Below are positions 48,203-49,710 of a stretch of 49,710 nt of DNA, piece after piece. The position numbers and the translations under genes were made by a program. Below the pieces are notes generated by a model, which made no database searches, was not told where the DNA came from, and saw only the letters and a list, made by a program, of their open reading frames with translations. The stretch is taken from NCBI GenBank assembly GCA_030827135.1, contig JAURFE010000009.1, positions 1 to 49,710 of the forward strand, written 5' to 3'. Numbering within the stretch: the stretch's first letter is position 1; every line of letters starts with the position of its first letter. Origin of the DNA: Vicinamibacterales bacterium (lineage in GTDB: Bacteria; Acidobacteriota; Vicinamibacteria; Vicinamibacterales; SCN-69-37).

Positions 48203-49273
48203 ATGCTGACTCGTCGCCTCCTGACGCCCGTCGTCCTGATCGCTCTGATGGTGGGCGCGCAGGCGCAAGCGCCGGCGCCGGCAGGGGCTCTTCCGGAATC
48301 GATGTCGAACGCCGACTTCTGGAAGTTGTCGCGGGAGTTGTCCGAGCCGGACGGCTACTTCCGGTCTGACAACCTCGTCTCGAACGAGGTCTACTTCCAG
48401 ACGATCATTCCTGAACTCATCGAGGCGACCAGGCCGGACCGTGTCTACCTTGGTGTTGGTCCCGAACAGAACTTCACGTACATCGCTGCCCTGAAGCCGA
48501 AGATGGTGTTCATCGTTGATGTGCGCCGGGGCAACCTGCATACGCACCTGATGTACAAGGCGATCTTCGAGTTGTCGAAGAACCGGGCGGACTTTGTCTC
48601 GATGCTGTTCTCGAAGAAGCGGCCGGACGGGCTGACGACGAAGACCCCGGCGCGCGATCTGTTTGAGGCCTTCGTGCCGGTGGAGACGTCCGAGGCGGCC
48701 TACAAGACCAACCTTGCGGCGATTCGGCAGCACCTGACGACCACACGTGAACTGCCGCTCAGTGATGATGACCTGAAGGGGATCGAGTACGTCTATTACC
48801 ACTTCTATTGGTACGGACCCGGCCTCACGTATTCGTCCACGACGGGAGGGGGCGGCCGAGGCAACTTTGTGAATTTCCAGTCGCTGATGGTCGCCGACGA
48901 CGGGTTTGGTGTGGCGCGCAGCTTTCTGGCGAACGAAGAGCACTTTCTCTATCTGAAGCACCTGCACACGAAGAACCTGTTTGTGCCTGTGGTCGGGAAT
49001 TTCGGTGGCCGCAAGGCCCTTCGTGCCGTGGGCACATGGCTCAAGGAGCGCAAGGCCACGGTGTCGGCGTTTTACCTGTCGAACGTGGAACAGTACCTGA
49101 CGCAGGACGGCCTGTGGCCCTCGTTCTGCGGCAACGTCGCGCAACTGCCGCTTGATGACACCAGCATGTTCATTTATTCGCAGGGTGGTGGGCGCGGCGG
49201 AGGGGGCGGCGGCGGACTGCTGTCGTGGTACCGGCCCATCCTGCTGGATGTGAAGGCGAACAAGTGCGAATAG
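48203..49273 (+). CDS. Secreted protein of unknown function (tandem paralogue 1)
   Basis: 356 aa with a signal peptide (about 1-22). The conserved block SEPDGYFRSDNLVSNE is followed by VYLGVGPEQNFTYIAALKPK and MVFIVDVRRGNL. This block has the shape of a Rossmann-fold nucleotide-binding start (beta-strand, glycine turn, acidic strand end), as in methyltransferases and spermidine synthases. The C-terminal part has a long Gly run (GGGRGGGGGGG) near the end. I do not recognise the family. It follows the spermidine-synthase-like gene and is followed by a paralogue, suggesting a shared pathway. Confidence 0.75.
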   Translation: MLTRRLLTPVVLIALMVGAQAQAPAPAGALPESMSNADFWKLSRELSEPDGYFRSDNLVSNEVYFQTIIPELIEATRPDRVYLGVGPEQNFTYIAALKPKMVFIVDVRRGNLHTHLMYKAIFELSKNRADFVSMLFSKKRPDGLTTKTPARDLFEAFVPVETSEAAYKTNLAAIRQHLTTTRELPLSDDDLKGIEYVYYHFYWYGPGLTYSSTTGGGGRGNFVNFQSLMVADDGFGVARSFLANEEHFLYLKHLHTKNLFVPVVGNFGGRKALRAVGTWLKERKATVSAFYLSNVEQYLTQDGLWPSFCGNVAQLPLDDTSMFIYSQGGGRGGGGGGGLLSWYRPILLDVKANKCE

Positions 49274-49278
49274 GCCGG

Positions 49279-49710
49279 ATGGGTGGAGCGTCGCGGCTGC
49301 TCGCCGCCGTGTGTGTCACGCTCCTGCTGTCTGCCACGAGTCCGACCGCCGCTCCATCCACACATTCCGTCCCCACCCGACTCTCGGACGCCGAGTTCTG
49401 GCGCATGGTCACCGAATTCTCGGAAGGGGATGGCTACTTCCAGTCCGACAACCTCGTATCGAACGAGTTGACGTTCCAATGGGTGATCCCACGCCTGCAG
49501 GCCTCGTGGACGCCAGGTCGCGTGTATCTCGGCGTGGGACCCGATCAGAACTTCACGTACCTCGCCTCGCTCAAACCCAGCATCGCATTCATCGTTGACA
49601 TCCGAAGGGACAACCTGCGCCTGCAGTTGCTCTACAAGGCGCTGATTGAAATGTCGCCGACGCGTGCGGCATTCCTCTCGCGCCTGCTGTCACGTGAGGT
49701 GCCGGCGCCG
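49279..49710 (+). CDS. Secreted protein of unknown function (tandem paralogue 2, cut by window end)
   Basis: 144 codons are visible, running off the window. After a signal peptide (MGGASRLLAAVCVTLLLSA) it repeats the blocks of the preceding gene: AEFWRMVTEFSEGDGYF, SDNLVSNEL, VYLGVGPDQNFTYLASLKP, FIVDIRRDNL and LLYKALIEMSPTRA. GTG 49264, overlapping the previous stop, is an alternative start. It arose by tandem duplication with later divergence. Confidence 0.75.
   Translation, partial: MGGASRLLAAVCVTLLLSATSPTAAPSTHSVPTRLSDAEFWRMVTEFSEGDGYFQSDNLVSNELTFQWVIPRLQASWTPGRVYLGVGPDQNFTYLASLKPSIAFIVDIRRDNLRLQLLYKALIEMSPTRAAFLSRLLSREVPAP

Overview
The window is GC-rich DNA from a bacterial chromosome. 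Its gene content and protein sequences suggest a member of the Acidobacteriota, probably close to the Vicinamibacteria. The clues are the EF-Tu switch I variant, several secreted Asp-box (VPS10/sortilin-like) proteins, a secreted S9 peptidase, futalosine-pathway menaquinone genes and two iron-sulfur photolyases. This placement comes from remembered family traits, not from a search.

Region 1 (1-14275) is the translation/transcription core: tRNA-Gly (partial), tRNA-Thr, tuf, rpmG, tRNA-Trp, secE, nusG, rplK, rplA, rplJ, rplL, rpoB, rpoC, all on the plus strand and closed by a strong intrinsic terminator. Its gaps are unusual. Several hold tandem 7-8 nt repeats, some arranged as long inverted repeats that would fold into very stable RNA hairpins. 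RpoB carries an inserted cysteine-rich block with eight cysteines.

Region 2 (14276-31540) is a mixed accessory region. It holds an AlkZ-related winged-helix protein, a first FeS photolyase, a CocE-type hydrolase cut off by a rearrangement, a secreted S9 peptidase, an Lrp regulator divergent from a class III aminotransferase and a cupin, a sulfatase-sialidase fusion, a VPS10-like Asp-box protein, a DoxX-like protein with a second FeS photolyase, a Dps-like protein, a divergent SDR, and two tiny membrane proteins ahead of a Tat-exported phosphoesterase.

Region 3 (31564-49710) holds a second VPS10-like protein, a PIN-PhoH ATPase, an AlkB-type monooxygenase, an MFS-mqnD-mqnB operon, a hybrid histidine kinase with an internal deletion, a three-gene dsbD/TlpA/thioredoxin redox operon, a membrane-anchored spermidine-synthase-like protein, and two tandem secreted paralogues of unknown function, the second running off the end.

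Three broken genes (CocE fragment, Ig-domain remnant, histidine kinase) point to deletions in the accessory part. The short-period repeats recur at both ends of the window in different sequence versions (AATGGGGC-, GGATTGA- and CGGAACT-type). They are the strongest candidate for an undescribed element class.
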